Assembly: GCF_018252635.1 (NCBI RefSeq)
Contig: NZ_JAGTXM010000002.1
Location: forward strand, 62,001-126,000
DNA length: 64,000 nucleotides
Source: Citrobacter amalonaticus
GTDB lineage: Bacteria > Pseudomonadota > Gammaproteobacteria > Enterobacterales > Enterobacteriaceae
Direction of reading: 5' to 3'
Each line of letters begins with the position of its first letter. The first letter of the stretch is position 1. Shown here piece by piece: positions 48,206 to 57,904 of this stretch. The notes beneath the pieces were generated by a model. The model did no database searches. It worked only from the letters and a program-made list of their open reading frames with translations, and had not been told where the DNA came from. The translations under genes were made by a program, and so were the position numbers.

Positions 48206-49207
48206 CTACTGCGTCTGCGTTTCTTCCTGCACTGAACCATTTTGCGCTGACTGTACAGCAGGCGTGGTCACGGCAGTTGGCGTTTGACCGGAGGAGACCG
48301 CTACCGGATAACCCGCACGACGATACAACGCTTTATCCACCAGCCCATCATCCACCTCTTTCGTCGCCTTAAACTGACTGAACCCGGCAGGCAACACGTA
48401 TGGCATCGTCTGCACGTTTTGTTCTTCCTGTGGCGACAGTGGTCGATGGACCTCAACGTAGCGCAGTCCGTTCGGCTCTACGGAATACTTCACCGGCTCA
48501 TTAATCACTCTCACCGGCGTTCCCGTTCTGACCTGGGAGAACAACGCTTTGATGTCCGGGGCGTTCATCCGGATACAGCCGGAACTGACGCGCAGACCCA
48601 CGCTGTCTGGTTGACTGGTGCCATGAATGAGATACTCGCCGTTCCCGTACGCCAGACGCAGCGCAAAGAGCCCCAGTGGGTTATTCGGCCCGGCGGGGAC
48701 CACCGGCGGCAAGGTAATACCTCGCTCCAGAGATCGCTTACGGATGCCTGCGGTTGGCGTCCAGGTGGGATTCGGGATCTTCTGTCCAACGCGGGTTTCC
48801 ATCACCGGCGTTTCCAGTCCCTGCAAGCCAATACCGATCGGGTACACCTGGACGATATTTTCTCCCGGCGGATAGTAGTACAGCCGCAGTTCAGCCAGAT
48901 TAACAATGATGCCTTCACGCGGCGCATCGGGCAGCAATAGCTGTGACGGGATCGTTACCAGAGTACCCGGCTTTGGCACAGGAGCAATGGTATTATTCGC
49001 CTCCAGAATGAGCATGGCGGCAGTATCAAAACGACGGGCAATGGCCTGAAGGTTTTTATCACCTTCCTGCACTGTGTACATTTGATTCTGCCCAACAAGG
49101 CGACTGCCGACAGGTGGTAAGGGATAATCCACCGCCCGGGCAGCCTGTATGGCGCTGTAAGCGCCGATAAGCATTAGAGTAATAAGAGACGCGCGTTTCA
49201 TACCCAA
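48206..49207 (-). CDS. ldtE: LdtE (YnhG), L,D-transpeptidase
   Basis: A 333-residue periplasmic enzyme that makes 3-3 (mDAP-mDAP) crosslinks in peptidoglycan. A signal peptide (cleaved about AIQAARA) precedes a LysM domain ([20 protein letters not shown]). The YkuD catalytic domain has [10 protein letters not shown] and the active-site motif [12 protein letters not shown] with the nucleophilic cysteine. The C-terminal 30 residues are Gln/Thr-rich. It matches E. coli LdtE (334 residues). It is convergent with lpp. Confidence 0.95.
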   Translation of the reverse strand: MGMKRASLITLMLIGAYSAIQAARAVDYPLPPVGSRLVGQNQMYTVQEGDKNLQAIARRFDTAAMLILEANNTIAPVPKPGTLVTIPSQLLLPDAPREGIIVNLAELRLYYYPPGENIVQVYPIGIGLQGLETPVMETRVGQKIPNPTWTPTAGIRKRSLERGITLPPVVPAGPNNPLGLFALRLAYGNGEYLIHGTSQPDSVGLRVSSGCIRMNAPDIKALFSQVRTGTPVRVINEPVKYSVEPNGLRYVEVHRPLSPQEEQNVQTMPYVLPAGFSQFKATKEVDDGLVDKALYRRAGYPVAVSSGQTPTAVTTPAVQSAQNGSVQEETQTQ

Positions 49208-49299
49208 CCTCCTGTATTCACTGGCATGGCCAGAATGCTGATAATCCTGTAAGACAGCCCGGCTGCCTTACCTGACAGGATGAAAGCTGTCTATTGAGT

Positions 49300-49716
49300 T
49301 TAGCTAAGCGTTGCTGCTTTGGTACGGATCGCGCGAATCATCGCTTCCAGCCCCTGTGAACGAGACGGCGTGAGATGTTGCGCGAGCGCCATTTGCTCAA
49401 ACCACGGCCGCACATCAAAATTCACGATATCCTGAGCCGTCATCTGATGATACAGAATGAAGACGACCGCAATCAGTCCTTTCACAATGGCAGCATCGCT
49501 ATCGCCCTGCAATTCAATCACGCCTTGCGCATTCTGGCGCATCACTATCCAGACCTGACTCTGACATCCCTGAATCGTATTTTCAGGACTGCGATCCGCG
49601 ACGGCTATCTCCGGCAGTCGCTGTCCCAGCTCAATGATGTACAGATACTTCTCTTCCCAATTAGCGCAACGCTGAAAATTACGCAACAACTTTTCTTTAT
49701 CCGGCAGCGCAGCCAT
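49300..49716 (-). CDS. sufE: SufE, sulfur acceptor for SufS
   Basis: A 138-residue protein that takes the persulfide from SufS on Cys51 and passes it to SufB. Cys51 lies in [12 protein letters not shown], the same position as in E. coli. Last gene of the sufABCDSE operon, 12 bases after sufS. A GGGAGGCAC site precedes the ATG. Confidence 0.97.
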   Translation of the reverse strand: MAALPDKEKLLRNFQRCANWEEKYLYIIELGQRLPEIAVADRSPENTIQGCQSQVWIVMRQNAQGVIELQGDSDAAIVKGLIAVVFILYHQMTAQDIVNFDVRPWFEQMALAQHLTPSRSQGLEAMIRAIRTKAATLS

Positions 49717-49728
49717 AGTGCCTCCCTG

Positions 49729-50949
49729 TTACCCCAGTAAGCGATGGATTCGTTGCAAGCCTGTCACCAGGCGATCCACCTCTTCATGGGTGTTATACAT
49801 TGCCAGCGACGCCCGGCACATTGCCGGCACCTCATAAAAAGCCATCAGCGGCATCGCGCAGTGGTGTCCGGTCCGCACGGCGATCCCGTAATTATCGAGA
49901 AAACTGCCGACGTCATAGGCGTGATGTTTCCCGAGATTAAAGGCGATAACGCCCAGTCGGTTGTTCGGCCCGTACAAGGTGAGATCCGGCACCGCCTTCA
50001 GTTGTTCCAGTGCGTAATGCATCAGGTTTTGTTCGTATTCGCTAATCGCCTCCAGTCCCAGCGCGGATACATATTCCAGCGCGGCGCCAAAGCCGATAAT
50101 TCCGCCGGTATTCGGCGTCCCTGCTTCGAAGCGCCACGGCGCTTTCGTCCAGGTCGTCCCCTGCGTCAGACTGACGGTGGCGATCATCGACCCGCCCCCT
50201 TCCCATGGCGGCATCTGTTGCAACAGCGCCTCTTTGACATAGAGCACGCCAATGCCGGTCGGGCCATACAGCTTGTGGCCCGAGAAGACATAAAAATCGC
50301 AGTCCAGCGCCTGAACATCTACCGGGTGATGCATCACCGCCTGCGCCCCATCCACCAGCACCTTCGCGCCATGCTGATGCGCCAGCGCGATCATGTCGGC
50401 GACAGGGTTTTCTGTGCCCAGCACATTAGAGACGTGCGTTATCGCCAGCAGGCGGGTTTTCTCATCAAACAGGGTAGGCAGGATCTCCTGTTGCAATGTG
50501 CCGTCGGCGTTCAGCGGGATCACCCGCAGCTCCGCTCCCATCCGCGCGCACAGCATCTGCCACGGCACAATGTTGGCATGGTGTTCCATCTCACTGATGA
50601 TGATGTTATCGCCGGCGTGGACGTTCTCTGGCCCCCAACTGTTGGCGACCAGGTTAATGCCTTCCGTCGTACCGCGCACAAACACCAGTTCTTCCGCAGA
50701 GCGAGCGTTGATAAACAGCGACGCCAGTTTGCGCACGTTTTCCATTTTTTCGGTCGCCTGAGCGCTGAGGGTGTGGATCCCCCGATGCACCGCCGCATAA
50801 CCGTGACGATAAAACTCGGCTTCCGCGTCAATCACCTGCGCCGGTTTTTGCGCGCTGGCGGCGCTGTCGAGATACGCCAGCGGCAGGCCATTGACTTCAC
50901 GCGCGAGGACGGGAAAATCCGCACGTACTGTATCGATGGAAAATGTCAT
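49729..50949 (-). CDS. sufS: SufS, cysteine desulfurase
   Basis: A 406-residue PLP enzyme that removes sulfur from cysteine as a persulfide for cluster assembly. The PLP lysine is in [13 protein letters not shown] and the catalytic cysteine in [10 protein letters not shown], at the E. coli positions (Lys226, Cys364, given equal length). Its start overlaps the sufD end by four bases. Works with SufE. Confidence 0.97.
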   Translation of the reverse strand: MTFSIDTVRADFPVLAREVNGLPLAYLDSAASAQKPAQVIDAEAEFYRHGYAAVHRGIHTLSAQATEKMENVRKLASLFINARSAEELVFVRGTTEGINLVANSWGPENVHAGDNIIISEMEHHANIVPWQMLCARMGAELRVIPLNADGTLQQEILPTLFDEKTRLLAITHVSNVLGTENPVADMIALAHQHGAKVLVDGAQAVMHHPVDVQALDCDFYVFSGHKLYGPTGIGVLYVKEALLQQMPPWEGGGSMIATVSLTQGTTWTKAPWRFEAGTPNTGGIIGFGAALEYVSALGLEAISEYEQNLMHYALEQLKAVPDLTLYGPNNRLGVIAFNLGKHHAYDVGSFLDNYGIAVRTGHHCAMPLMAFYEVPAMCRASLAMYNTHEEVDRLVTGLQRIHRLLG

Positions 50950-52217
50950 GCTACGCCTCCCGGCAGACGTTGACCGATCCGCGCCAGCACCTGTTGTTTC
51001 AACGCCTCGTCGCTCAGCGCTTCAGTCAGCTCCGCGGCAAAGGCATAAAGGATCATCTGCTGTGCATCCTGTTGAGCAATCCCACGCGACCGCAGGTAGA
51101 ACATCTGCTCATCATCAATGCGCCCTACCGTTGCGCCGTGGCTGCACTTCACGTCATCGGCGTAAATTTCCAGCTGCGGTTTGGTATCAACTTCCGCGAG
51201 CTTCCCGAGTAGCAGATTGTTGTTCGTCATCTGCCCGTCCGTTTTGATCGCGTGTTGGGCTACGTTAATCAGCCCGTTAAATACCGCCCGACCCTTATCG
51301 CTGACGATGGTTTTATGCAACTGTCGGCTGTTGCAGTAGCCTTTGTTGTGCTCAAGCCAGGTGCGGGTATCGCAGACCTCATTTTTCACCGGCATCGCCA
51401 GGCTGTTGATCCTGAGCGTTGTATTCTCGCCGTTCAGTTGGGTGCTGGTGTTATGACGCAGCACCGCACCACCGAGCAGAAAGCTGTGGCTGCGCGCCGA
51501 CGCATCCGCCGCCAGCAAAATGTCATTATGGGCGAAGTGATGGCTGAGCGGGTTTTCAAATGCCAGTTTGATGTGATGCAGGTGCGCGTTGGCCGCCACG
51601 TTCATGGTCAGGCGTGCGCCGGTGAAATGTCGGGCATCATTCAGACTGACATAATGTTCGATAATCGTCGCTTCCGCCCCTTCCGCCAGCTCAAGATGGT
51701 GGCGATAGTGTGCGGTATTCACTTCTTCAGCAGATACGCCCTGGGTGATGTGCATCAGCAGCAGCGGCGTTGCCGGGCGCTGATTACGCTTAATGCGAAT
51801 GTGCGTCACGCTGCGCGCAAGGCTTTCGGTGAGATGTAAAAACACCTCCGGCTGTACTGCGGCTGGCAGGTTCTGCCGCTCATCATTGATTGCCACCTCA
51901 TAACCGCTGTTTTCCCAGCTGTCGCTAAGCGCCGGGCTGAACTGCCCGTCGACAAACACCAGCCGCAGCGCCTGCACGTTAAGCGCTAACGCATCGCATT
52001 GCGCCGGGGTGACATTGGCATACCGACTGACAAACAGGCTGTTAGTGAGGCCTTCCAGCGGTGTGTATTTCCAGTTCTCATGCTTGCGCGTGGGCAATCC
52101 CAGGCGCAGAACCTGCTGGAGATGCTGCTGCGCCTGCTGTGAGCGCGTCTCGCCCTGCGCTTCAAAGAGGTGGTGCCATTGTTGCAGTGCGTTACTGCTG
52201 TTCGGTAAGCCAGCCAT
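50946..52217 (-). CDS. sufD: SufD, Fe-S scaffold complex subunit
   Basis: A 423-residue beta-helical subunit of the SufBC2D scaffold, where clusters are built. The C-terminal region has the conserved [20 protein letters not shown], which contains the His implicated in cluster formation (His360 in E. coli). It overlaps sufC by 26 bases and sufS by four. The N-terminal 100 residues are variable between species, as usual. Confidence 0.96.
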   Translation of the reverse strand: MAGLPNSSNALQQWHHLFEAQGETRSQQAQQHLQQVLRLGLPTRKHENWKYTPLEGLTNSLFVSRYANVTPAQCDALALNVQALRLVFVDGQFSPALSDSWENSGYEVAINDERQNLPAAVQPEVFLHLTESLARSVTHIRIKRNQRPATPLLLMHITQGVSAEEVNTAHYRHHLELAEGAEATIIEHYVSLNDARHFTGARLTMNVAANAHLHHIKLAFENPLSHHFAHNDILLAADASARSHSFLLGGAVLRHNTSTQLNGENTTLRINSLAMPVKNEVCDTRTWLEHNKGYCNSRQLHKTIVSDKGRAVFNGLINVAQHAIKTDGQMTNNNLLLGKLAEVDTKPQLEIYADDVKCSHGATVGRIDDEQMFYLRSRGIAQQDAQQMILYAFAAELTEALSDEALKQQVLARIGQRLPGGVA

Positions 52218-52938
52218 ATCCCTGCTCCTCCAGTTGTTTGACCAGCGTGAAATCGCCAGACTTCACAATCCGCCCCTGATACAGGACGTGGACAACATCC
52301 GGCTTGATATAGTCAAGGATGCGCTGATAGTGGGTGACGATAATGAACGAGCGCTTACCGTCGCGCAGTGAATTAACGCCGTCGGCCACCACTTTCAGGG
52401 CATCAATATCCAGCCCGGAATCAGACTCATCGAGGATACACAGTTCCGGCTCCAGCACCGCCATTTGCAGAATGTCATTGCGCTTTTTCTCGCCGCCGGA
52501 AAAACCGACGTTCACCGAGCGGGTTAACAGGTCTTCTGGCATTTTCAGCAGCGCGATTTTCTCTTCCATCAGATCCTGAAAATCAAAGCGATCGAGCGAT
52601 TCCTGGCCGCGATAGGTCCGCACGGCATTGAGCGCCGTTTGCAGGAAAAACTGATTGCTGACGCCAGGGATTTCCACGGGATACTGGAAGGCCATAAATA
52701 TCCCTTCGCCTGCCCGCGCTTCCGGTGCCAAATCCAGCAGGTCTTTCCCTTTAAATGTCACCGACCCTCCGGTGACTTCATAATCTTCGCGCCCTGCCAG
52801 CGTCGCAGAGAGCGTACTTTTCCCGGAACCGTTGGGGCCCATAATGGCATGCACTTCCCCCGGACGAACCTCGAGACTCAACCCGCGCAGGATCGCTTTC
52901 TCTTCCACACTGACCTGTAAATCTTTAATCGTTAACAT
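52192..52938 (-). CDS. sufC: SufC, ATPase of the SufBCD complex
   Basis: A 248-residue ABC-type ATPase. Walker A is GPNGSGKST, the signature is FSGGEKKRNDILQ and Walker B is LCILDESDSGLDID. SufC hydrolyses ATP to open the SufB-SufD interface during cluster assembly. It overlaps sufD by 26 bases and follows sufB after nine. Confidence 0.97.
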   Translation of the reverse strand: MLTIKDLQVSVEEKAILRGLSLEVRPGEVHAIMGPNGSGKSTLSATLAGREDYEVTGGSVTFKGKDLLDLAPEARAGEGIFMAFQYPVEIPGVSNQFFLQTALNAVRTYRGQESLDRFDFQDLMEEKIALLKMPEDLLTRSVNVGFSGGEKKRNDILQMAVLEPELCILDESDSGLDIDALKVVADGVNSLRDGKRSFIIVTHYQRILDYIKPDVVHVLYQGRIVKSGDFTLVKQLEEQGYGWLTEQQ

Positions 52939-52947
52939 GTTGCTTCC

Positions 52948-54435
52948 TTAACCGACGCTGTGTTCAAGGCTAATGGCGAGTAATTTTTGTGCTTCGACGG
53001 CAAACTCCAGCGGCAACTCGGAGAACACGTCTTTACAGAACCCGTTGACGATCATCGAGATCGCATCTTCTTCGCTAATGCCGCGTTGCAGGCAATAAAA
53101 CAGCTGATCTTCACCAATGCGTGAGGTGGTCGCTTCGTGCTCCAGTTGCGCGCTGTTGTTGCGGCATTCGACATACGGGAAGGTATGCGCTCCGCAGTCG
53201 GCGCCAATCAGCATTGAGTCGCACTGGGTAAAGTTACGGGCATTGGTGGCGGTCGGCATGATTTTAACCAGCCCGCGATAGCTGTTCTGGCTGTGTCCGG
53301 CGGAAATCCCCTTTGAGATAATGGTCGAACGGGTGTTTTTGCCGATATGGATCATTTTGGTGCCGGTATCCGCCTGCTGATGACCACTGGTCAACGCCAC
53401 CGAGTAAAATTCGCCGATGGAGTTGTCGCCGCGCAGAATGCAACTGGGGTATTTCCAGGTAATGGCTGACCCCGTCTCCGACTGCGTCCACGACATTTTG
53501 CTGTTTTCACCCTCGCACAGTGCGCGTTTGGTGACGAAATTCAGAATGCCGCCAGTGTTGTTATCGCCCGGGAACCAGTTCTGAACGGTGGAGTACTTTA
53601 CCTCGGCGTCTTTATGGATGATGACCTCCACCACCGCCGCGTGCAGCTGATAGCTGTCGCGAACTGGCGCTGAGCAACCTTCGATATAGCTCACATAGCT
53701 GCCTTCATCCGCCACCAGGATCGTGCGCTCAAACTGCCCGGTTTTCTCGGCGTTAATGCGAAAATAGGTTGAAAGCTCCATCGGACAACGCACGCCTTTC
53801 GGCACATAGATAAAGGTGCCATCGGATGCAACCGCTGCATTCAGCGCGGCGAAGAAGTTGTCGTTGCCGGGTACGACGGTGCCGAGATACTGCTTAACCA
53901 GATCGGGGTGATCGTGAATAGCCTCGCCGAAGGAGCAGAAAATGATCCCCTGTTCCGCCAGCTTTTCACGATAGGTGGTGGCGACCGAGACGGAGTCAAA
54001 AATGGCGTCAACCGCCACTTCACGACCTTCGCGTACCGGCACCCCAAGTTGTTCGAAGGCGGCTTCCACCTCTTTACTGAGAAACGCGTTCGCCCCGGTT
54101 TGCTGTACCGCCCCCGGTTCCGACGCGCAGGTCTCATCGCAATTCCCGCACGAGGGCGCAGAATAGTAGCTGTAATCCTGATAATTCAGCTTCTCGTAGT
54201 GCGCCTTTAGCCAGTGAGGCTCCGGCATGTCGACCCAGGCTCTGAACGCGTTGAGGCGAAATTCCAGCATCCACTCCGGTTCATTGCGTTTGGCCGAAAT
54301 GGCGCGCACCACCTCTTCGTTGATCCCTTTCGCCAGCTCATCCGTTTGCAGTTGGGTAAAGAACCCCTCTTTGTAATTCAGGGGGCCTCCGGTCCAGGTT
54401 TTGACATCGTCTGTTGCTTCAGTATTACGAGACAT
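52948..54435 (-). CDS. sufB: SufB, Fe-S scaffold subunit
   Basis: A 495-residue protein that receives sulfur from SufE and, with SufD, builds the cluster. The frame opens 13 codons higher, but the ATG at 54435 gives the conserved start [20 protein letters not shown]. The Cys in [14 protein letters not shown] corresponds to the essential Cys405, and [19 protein letters not shown] is the C-terminal signature. The spacing to sufA is eight bases. Confidence 0.97.
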   Translation of the reverse strand: MSRNTEATDDVKTWTGGPLNYKEGFFTQLQTDELAKGINEEVVRAISAKRNEPEWMLEFRLNAFRAWVDMPEPHWLKAHYEKLNYQDYSYYSAPSCGNCDETCASEPGAVQQTGANAFLSKEVEAAFEQLGVPVREGREVAVDAIFDSVSVATTYREKLAEQGIIFCSFGEAIHDHPDLVKQYLGTVVPGNDNFFAALNAAVASDGTFIYVPKGVRCPMELSTYFRINAEKTGQFERTILVADEGSYVSYIEGCSAPVRDSYQLHAAVVEVIIHKDAEVKYSTVQNWFPGDNNTGGILNFVTKRALCEGENSKMSWTQSETGSAITWKYPSCILRGDNSIGEFYSVALTSGHQQADTGTKMIHIGKNTRSTIISKGISAGHSQNSYRGLVKIMPTATNARNFTQCDSMLIGADCGAHTFPYVECRNNSAQLEHEATTSRIGEDQLFYCLQRGISEEDAISMIVNGFCKDVFSELPLEFAVEAQKLLAISLEHSVG

Positions 54436-54443
54436 AGTACCGC

Positions 54444-54812
54444 CTATACCCCAAAGCTTTCGCCACAGCCGCATTCGTTCTGGGCTTTCGGGTTATGAAA
54501 TTTGAATAACTGGTTTAATCCTTCGCGGACGTAATCCACTTCCGTACCATCAATAAACGGCATCGCCTGAAGCGGGACATAGAGCTTCGCGCCCTCAACG
54601 TCGAACAGTAGATCGTCTTTTTCCGGCTCGCTTACGGTATCCAGCACATAGCCAAAACCAGCGCATCCCGTCTGCTTAACGCCAAGGCGCACGCCCAGCA
54701 TGCCCGGCTGCTTTGCGACCAGTTCGCGAATATGCGCCGCTGCCGCTGGGGTTAGCGTCAATCCGCGCCAGGCGAAATCGTCCGGATTAAATGTTCCTGA
54801 ATGCAGTTCCAT
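54444..54812 (-). CDS. sufA: SufA, A-type Fe-S carrier
   Basis: A 122-residue carrier that moves clusters from SufBCD to target proteins. Cysteines Cys50 ([10 protein letters not shown]), Cys114 and Cys116 ([10 protein letters not shown]) fall at the E. coli positions. The ATG at 54812 gives [18 protein letters not shown]; the frame extends five codons higher. It is the first gene of the operon. Confidence 0.97.
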   Translation of the reverse strand: MELHSGTFNPDDFAWRGLTLTPAAAAHIRELVAKQPGMLGVRLGVKQTGCAGFGYVLDTVSEPEKDDLLFDVEGAKLYVPLQAMPFIDGTEVDYVREGLNQLFKFHNPKAQNECGCGESFGV

Positions 54813-54859
54813 AGGGTTACCTCGCATAATGAGCCATCAGGCTATAACACCATGTTAGT

Positions 54860-54878
54860 GATAACGATTCTCACTTCA
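54860..54878. promoter_or_regulatory. Fur-box-like site upstream of sufA
   Basis: GATAACGATTCTCACTTCA keeps about 12 of 19 positions of the Fur consensus GATAATGATAATCATTATC and lies about 50 bases before the sufA start, where E. coli suf is repressed by Fur and activated by IscR. Binding is inferred from position and sequence. Confidence 0.7.
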
Positions 54879-55272
54879 ACCCCTCAACAGCAGGGGCATT
54901 ACGGCGTTTCACCCGTTTTGACCACTTTTATTAAGCATAGACCCTGCCACGCGGGTTAAAAGGAATGGATAAATTTGTTCAATATATTGATTAATAATCA
55001 CTTTAGCGTTCGTCATCGATCTGACCGGTCAATACAGTAAAGATGTATAGAAAATGACTATTTCAGGGATAGGAAAGGCATGGGAAGAGTGAAACCGCAG
55101 AAAAACAAAACCCTTAAGGTTGTCAGTAACAGCCTTAAGGGTTCCGGCCCCATCCGGCGCTTATCTCCGGCACTCGCGATGGCTTAGCTCTTGAAGGGGC
55201 GATAAGAATAGTCTCATATCGGTAAAGGTCATTTTTAACACAAATTGCTATCCCGCACTTTTTTGTGGTGGA
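54879..55272. other. suf upstream region with inverted repeat and possible rydB
   Basis: An interval of nearly 400 bases. The part near 54950-55000 is AT-rich (AATATATTGATTAATAATCA), suitable for IHF bending as in the E. coli suf promoter. AACCCTTAAGG (55109-55119) and CCTTAAGGGTT (55133-55143) form an 11-bp inverted repeat without a T run. The following 55144-55213 can fold with CTTATC (55160-55165) pairing GATAAG (55201-55206). In E. coli the sRNA gene rydB lies between sufA and ydiH, so this is a candidate. No coding region seen. Confidence 0.5.
55144..55213 (+). ncRNA. rydB: Candidate RydB-like small RNA
   Basis: The segment from CCGGCCCCATCCGG to GGGGCGATAAGAATA can close with CTTATC/GATAAG and has an inner CCGG/CCGG stem. 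E. coli rydB (about 67 bases) is placed between sufA and ydiH. Identification rests on position and recalled partial sequence, not on an alignment. The strand is uncertain. Confidence 0.4.
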
Positions 55273-56196
55273 TCAATTATGTGCGTTCAACATCGTTTCC
55301 TGGATCGCCTCCAGAAACAGCCGAATACCGACTGGCTGATGTTCACGGGAAAGATACAATCCATGCACCGCAAGGCGTCGGGGTTGCAGCGTCGGCAGCA
55401 CCCTCACCAGTCGCCCCTCGGCCAGTCCTTCACGCGCTTCCTTTTCCGGCACCAGCGCAATCCCCATGCCTGCCAGCGCGGATTCGCAGAGCAGAGACGA
55501 AATCCCGGCACTCAGATTTCCCTTAATTGCCACCGAGACCGCCTCGCCCTGCGCGTCGATAAAATGCCACGATCTCCCGGAAAACCCACTGTAATACAGA
55601 CAGTTATGCCGGGCGAGATCTTCCACCGTCTGCGGGGTGCCGTGCTGAGACAAATACGCTTCTGACGCACAGAGAACCGATTCGCAATCGCCGAGTCGGC
55701 GGGCTATCGTGCCGGGCTCTGGGTTGTCGGTAATGCGAATCGCGAGATCAATACGTTCACCGACCAAACTGACCGGCTGATTGTTTATCTCAACCTCAAT
55801 ACGCAGTTCGGGATAGCGCGCTAAAAAACCCGGCAGCACCGGGGCGAGAATATGCATTGCCGTAAAGTGCGCACAGGCAACGCGTAGCGTTCCGCTGGGA
55901 ATGTCTGCCGCCGTTGATGCGCCAATCGCTTGCGAAAGTTGCGCCAGCGTCCGCGTCTTTAGCAGCGCCTCTTCTCCGGCTGGCGTAATTGTCAGCTTGC
56001 GCGAGGTGCGATGAATCAGCCGCGCCCCGACCCATTTCTCCATCTCATCAAGATAACGGCTCACCATCGGTCGGGAGAGACCCAGCGCCCGCGCCGCAGC
56101 ACTCAGGCTGCCTAAATCGCAGATATGGTTAAACACTGTCGCTGCCATCACTCTGTCCATCGCCGCCCCATCCGATCGTTTTATGAAACTCAGCAT
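55273..56196 (-). CDS. LysR-family regulator next to an MBL-fold gene
   Basis: A 307-residue LysR-type regulator. The winged helix-turn-helix is LGSLSAAARALGLSRPMVSR at about residues 30-50 with an adjoining wing; the effector domain follows. A start at residue 13 (MDRVMAATVF) is possible. It is divergent from the MBL-fold gene at 56285 with 88 bases between starts and probably controls it. An inverted repeat ATTCTAA-N15-TTAGAAT lies in the gap. The pair is inserted between sufA and ydiH relative to E. coli. Target and ligand are unknown. Confidence 0.88.
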   Translation of the reverse strand: MLSFIKRSDGAAMDRVMAATVFNHICDLGSLSAAARALGLSRPMVSRYLDEMEKWVGARLIHRTSRKLTITPAGEEALLKTRTLAQLSQAIGASTAADIPSGTLRVACAHFTAMHILAPVLPGFLARYPELRIEVEINNQPVSLVGERIDLAIRITDNPEPGTIARRLGDCESVLCASEAYLSQHGTPQTVEDLARHNCLYYSGFSGRSWHFIDAQGEAVSVAIKGNLSAGISSLLCESALAGMGIALVPEKEAREGLAEGRLVRVLPTLQPRRLAVHGLYLSREHQPVGIRLFLEAIQETMLNAHN

Positions 56197-56210
56197 GTTC
56201 TGATACGGGA

Positions 56211-56239
56211 ATTCTAACAGATCGCAATTTCCTTAGAAT
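56211..56239. promoter_or_regulatory. Candidate LysR operator in the divergent gap
   Basis: ATTCTAA and TTAGAAT form a perfect 7-bp inverted repeat with 15 bases between the arms, the size of a LysR dimer site. A TATAAA -10-like element for the MBL gene follows at about 56250. The repeat contains a T-N11-A core in more than one register. Confidence 0.55.
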
Positions 56240-56284
56240 AAGGACCACATATAAAACTACTTCATCTGCATAAGGTTATCCCTC

Positions 56285-57136
56285 ATGAAAAGTAAACTGC
56301 TGGCCCTGTTGCTGCCTGCTGTCGCCTCTCCACTGTTTGCCGCGCCGCTGCAACTTGACGTTTATAACCCGCAGGAAAACGCCATCTTCCCTGTTTCTTC
56401 AACATTGGTATCCGGCCCTACGGAAGCGATATTATTTGATGCGCAGTTCAGCACCAAAGACGGTGAAAAGCTGGTGGAGATGATCAAATCCCGTGGCAAG
56501 ACGCTGAAGGCCATCGTGATTACCTCCGGCGATCCGGATTTCTATTTCGGCCTGCAACCGGTTGTGAAGGCGTTTCCGCACGCGAAGGTACTGGCGATGC
56601 CAAGGGTCGTTGAGCATATTCGCGCCACTAAGCAGGATAAGTTGGAGTACTGGGGACCACAGATGAAAGAAGGTGCGCCAACGACGCTGACCGTACCGCA
56701 GGCCAGCACAGAAACACGTTTTCGCATCGATGGCGAAACGCTGGAGCTGCGTCATCCCAATGATTACGCGGCGTATGTTTGGGTGCCAGCGAACCGGACC
56801 ATTCTCGGCGGCACGGGCGTGGCGTCGGGTATTCATGTATGGACGGCTGATACGCAGACACCAGAGCAGCGCGCATCGTGGCGTCATGTCCTGACTGAAA
56901 TGCATAACCTGCAACCTGCACAGGTCATCCCAGGACATTACCTTGGCGAGCGCCCCGCTGGCGCTGAGGCCATCCGCTTTACGCAGGATTATCTGCAATC
57001 ATTCGAACAGACCCTGGCGGCAAAAAAAGGCGCGACCTGGGTCATTAACACGATGAAAGCCGCGTGGCCGGGACTGGCAGAGGAAAGTTCGCTGGAGTTG
57101 AGCGCGAAAGTGAATTCGGGCGAGATGGCGTGGTAA
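56285..57136 (+). CDS. Periplasmic MBL-fold protein with degenerate metal motif
   Basis: A 283-residue protein with a Sec signal peptide (KSKLLALLLPAVASPLFA) and a metallo-beta-lactamase fold. The order of motifs is kept: ATEAILFDAQFS-like strand (TEAILFDAQFSTKDG), then VITSGDPDFYFG where HxHxDH should be, ILGGTGVASG, and VIPGHYLGE near the C-terminus. The first motif has lost all three histidines, so the usual two-zinc site cannot form; only one Asp remains there. It may be a binding or regulatory protein, or use a different mechanism. It is divergent from a LysR regulator and ends with a terminator. I have no assigned name for it. Confidence 0.82.
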   Translation: MKSKLLALLLPAVASPLFAAPLQLDVYNPQENAIFPVSSTLVSGPTEAILFDAQFSTKDGEKLVEMIKSRGKTLKAIVITSGDPDFYFGLQPVVKAFPHAKVLAMPRVVEHIRATKQDKLEYWGPQMKEGAPTTLTVPQASTETRFRIDGETLELRHPNDYAAYVWVPANRTILGGTGVASGIHVWTADTQTPEQRASWRHVLTEMHNLQPAQVIPGHYLGERPAGAEAIRFTQDYLQSFEQTLAAKKGATWVINTMKAAWPGLAEESSLELSAKVNSGEMAW

Positions 57137-57158
57137 TACCGCCAGGGAGGAACAAAAA

Positions 57159-57180
57159 AACCCGACACGTATGTCGGGTT
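57159..57180 (+). terminator. Terminator after the periplasmic MBL gene
   Basis: AACCCGACA and TGTCGGGTT form a 9-bp stem with loop CGTA, preceded by an A run and followed by CTCTTT. It lies between this gene and convergent ydiH. Confidence 0.8.
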
Positions 57181-57204
57181 CTCTTTACGTTAACGATCGC
57201 TGAA

Positions 57205-57393
57205 TCAATGAACGCCAAGGCGCCAGGCAAAGTAGATCTCTTCTTTTAATTCAGTGGAAGAGAGCGTCAGTAAATCGGCGAATTCCAGCTCAAGCTGTTT
57301 CAGTCTTTTAAGATATTGGGCTGGAGAGAGCTCGGTTTTATCACGACGTAAAAACTCAATTGCCAGTTGGGCCGGGTCTAGTTGGCTTGTCAT
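57205..57393 (-). CDS. ydiH: YdiH, small conserved protein
   Basis: A 62-residue protein (start MTSQLDPAQLAIEFLRRDKT) nearly identical to E. coli YdiH. The ATG at 57393 fits E. coli; the frame extends ten codons higher. It is helical and charged, with the conserved SPAQYLKRLKQLELEFADLL. Function unknown. Stands alone between the accessory MBL pair and menI. Confidence 0.9.
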   Translation of the reverse strand: MTSQLDPAQLAIEFLRRDKTELSPAQYLKRLKQLELEFADLLTLSSTELKEEIYFAWRLGVH

Positions 57394-57493
57394 ATCATCC
57401 TCGCTTATGGTCAAAACCTGCACAGTATATCACCTTTTACTGCGCAGATTATGACCAAAAGCAATAGAGATCACATTTTATTTTGTGACAACG

Positions 57494-57904
57494 TCACACA
57501 ACCGCCGTGGTCAATCTTGAAGTACAGCACAGTCGCTGCTGCTCATCGTAGATGTTGATCTGCCAGACCTGATGCCGGGAGCCGGTATGAATCGCCTTAC
57601 AAATCCCCTTCACGCGCCCTTCCCGCGCAGAGCGGACATGGTTAGCGTTCACTTCCAGTCCCACGACTTTCTGCTCGCCCTGAGTGCACAGATAACCGGC
57701 AACAGAGCCGATGCTTTCTGCAAGCACGACGGAAGCGCCACCGTGCAGCAGGCCAAACGGCTGCTTCGTGCGTCCGTCGACGGGCATTGACGCTTCCAGC
57801 GTATCCTCGCCGATATGCTCAAAGCGAATATCCAACAGGCCGACCATGTTGCCAGCGCCCATCGCATTGAGGGCGTCGAGGGTAACTTCACGTTTCCAGA
57901 TCAT
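57494..57904 (-). CDS. menI: MenI (YdiI), DHNA-CoA thioesterase
   Basis: A 136-residue hotdog-fold thioesterase that hydrolyses 1,4-dihydroxy-2-naphthoyl-CoA in menaquinone synthesis. The catalytic Glu63 is in GLLHGGASVVLAESIGS at the E. coli position. The ATG at 57904 overlaps the ydiJ stop codon by four bases (ATGA), so the two are coupled. Menaquinone feeds the anaerobic reductases elsewhere in the window. Confidence 0.95.
   Translation of the reverse strand: MIWKREVTLDALNAMGAGNMVGLLDIRFEHIGEDTLEASMPVDGRTKQPFGLLHGGASVVLAESIGSVAGYLCTQGEQKVVGLEVNANHVRSAREGRVKGICKAIHTGSRHQVWQINIYDEQQRLCCTSRLTTAVV

Noticed and set aside
49744-50973. A 409-codon plus-strand frame opposite sufS
   Set aside because: Antisense shadow of sufS; composition (Arg, His, Gln rich) is typical of a reverse-strand artefact.
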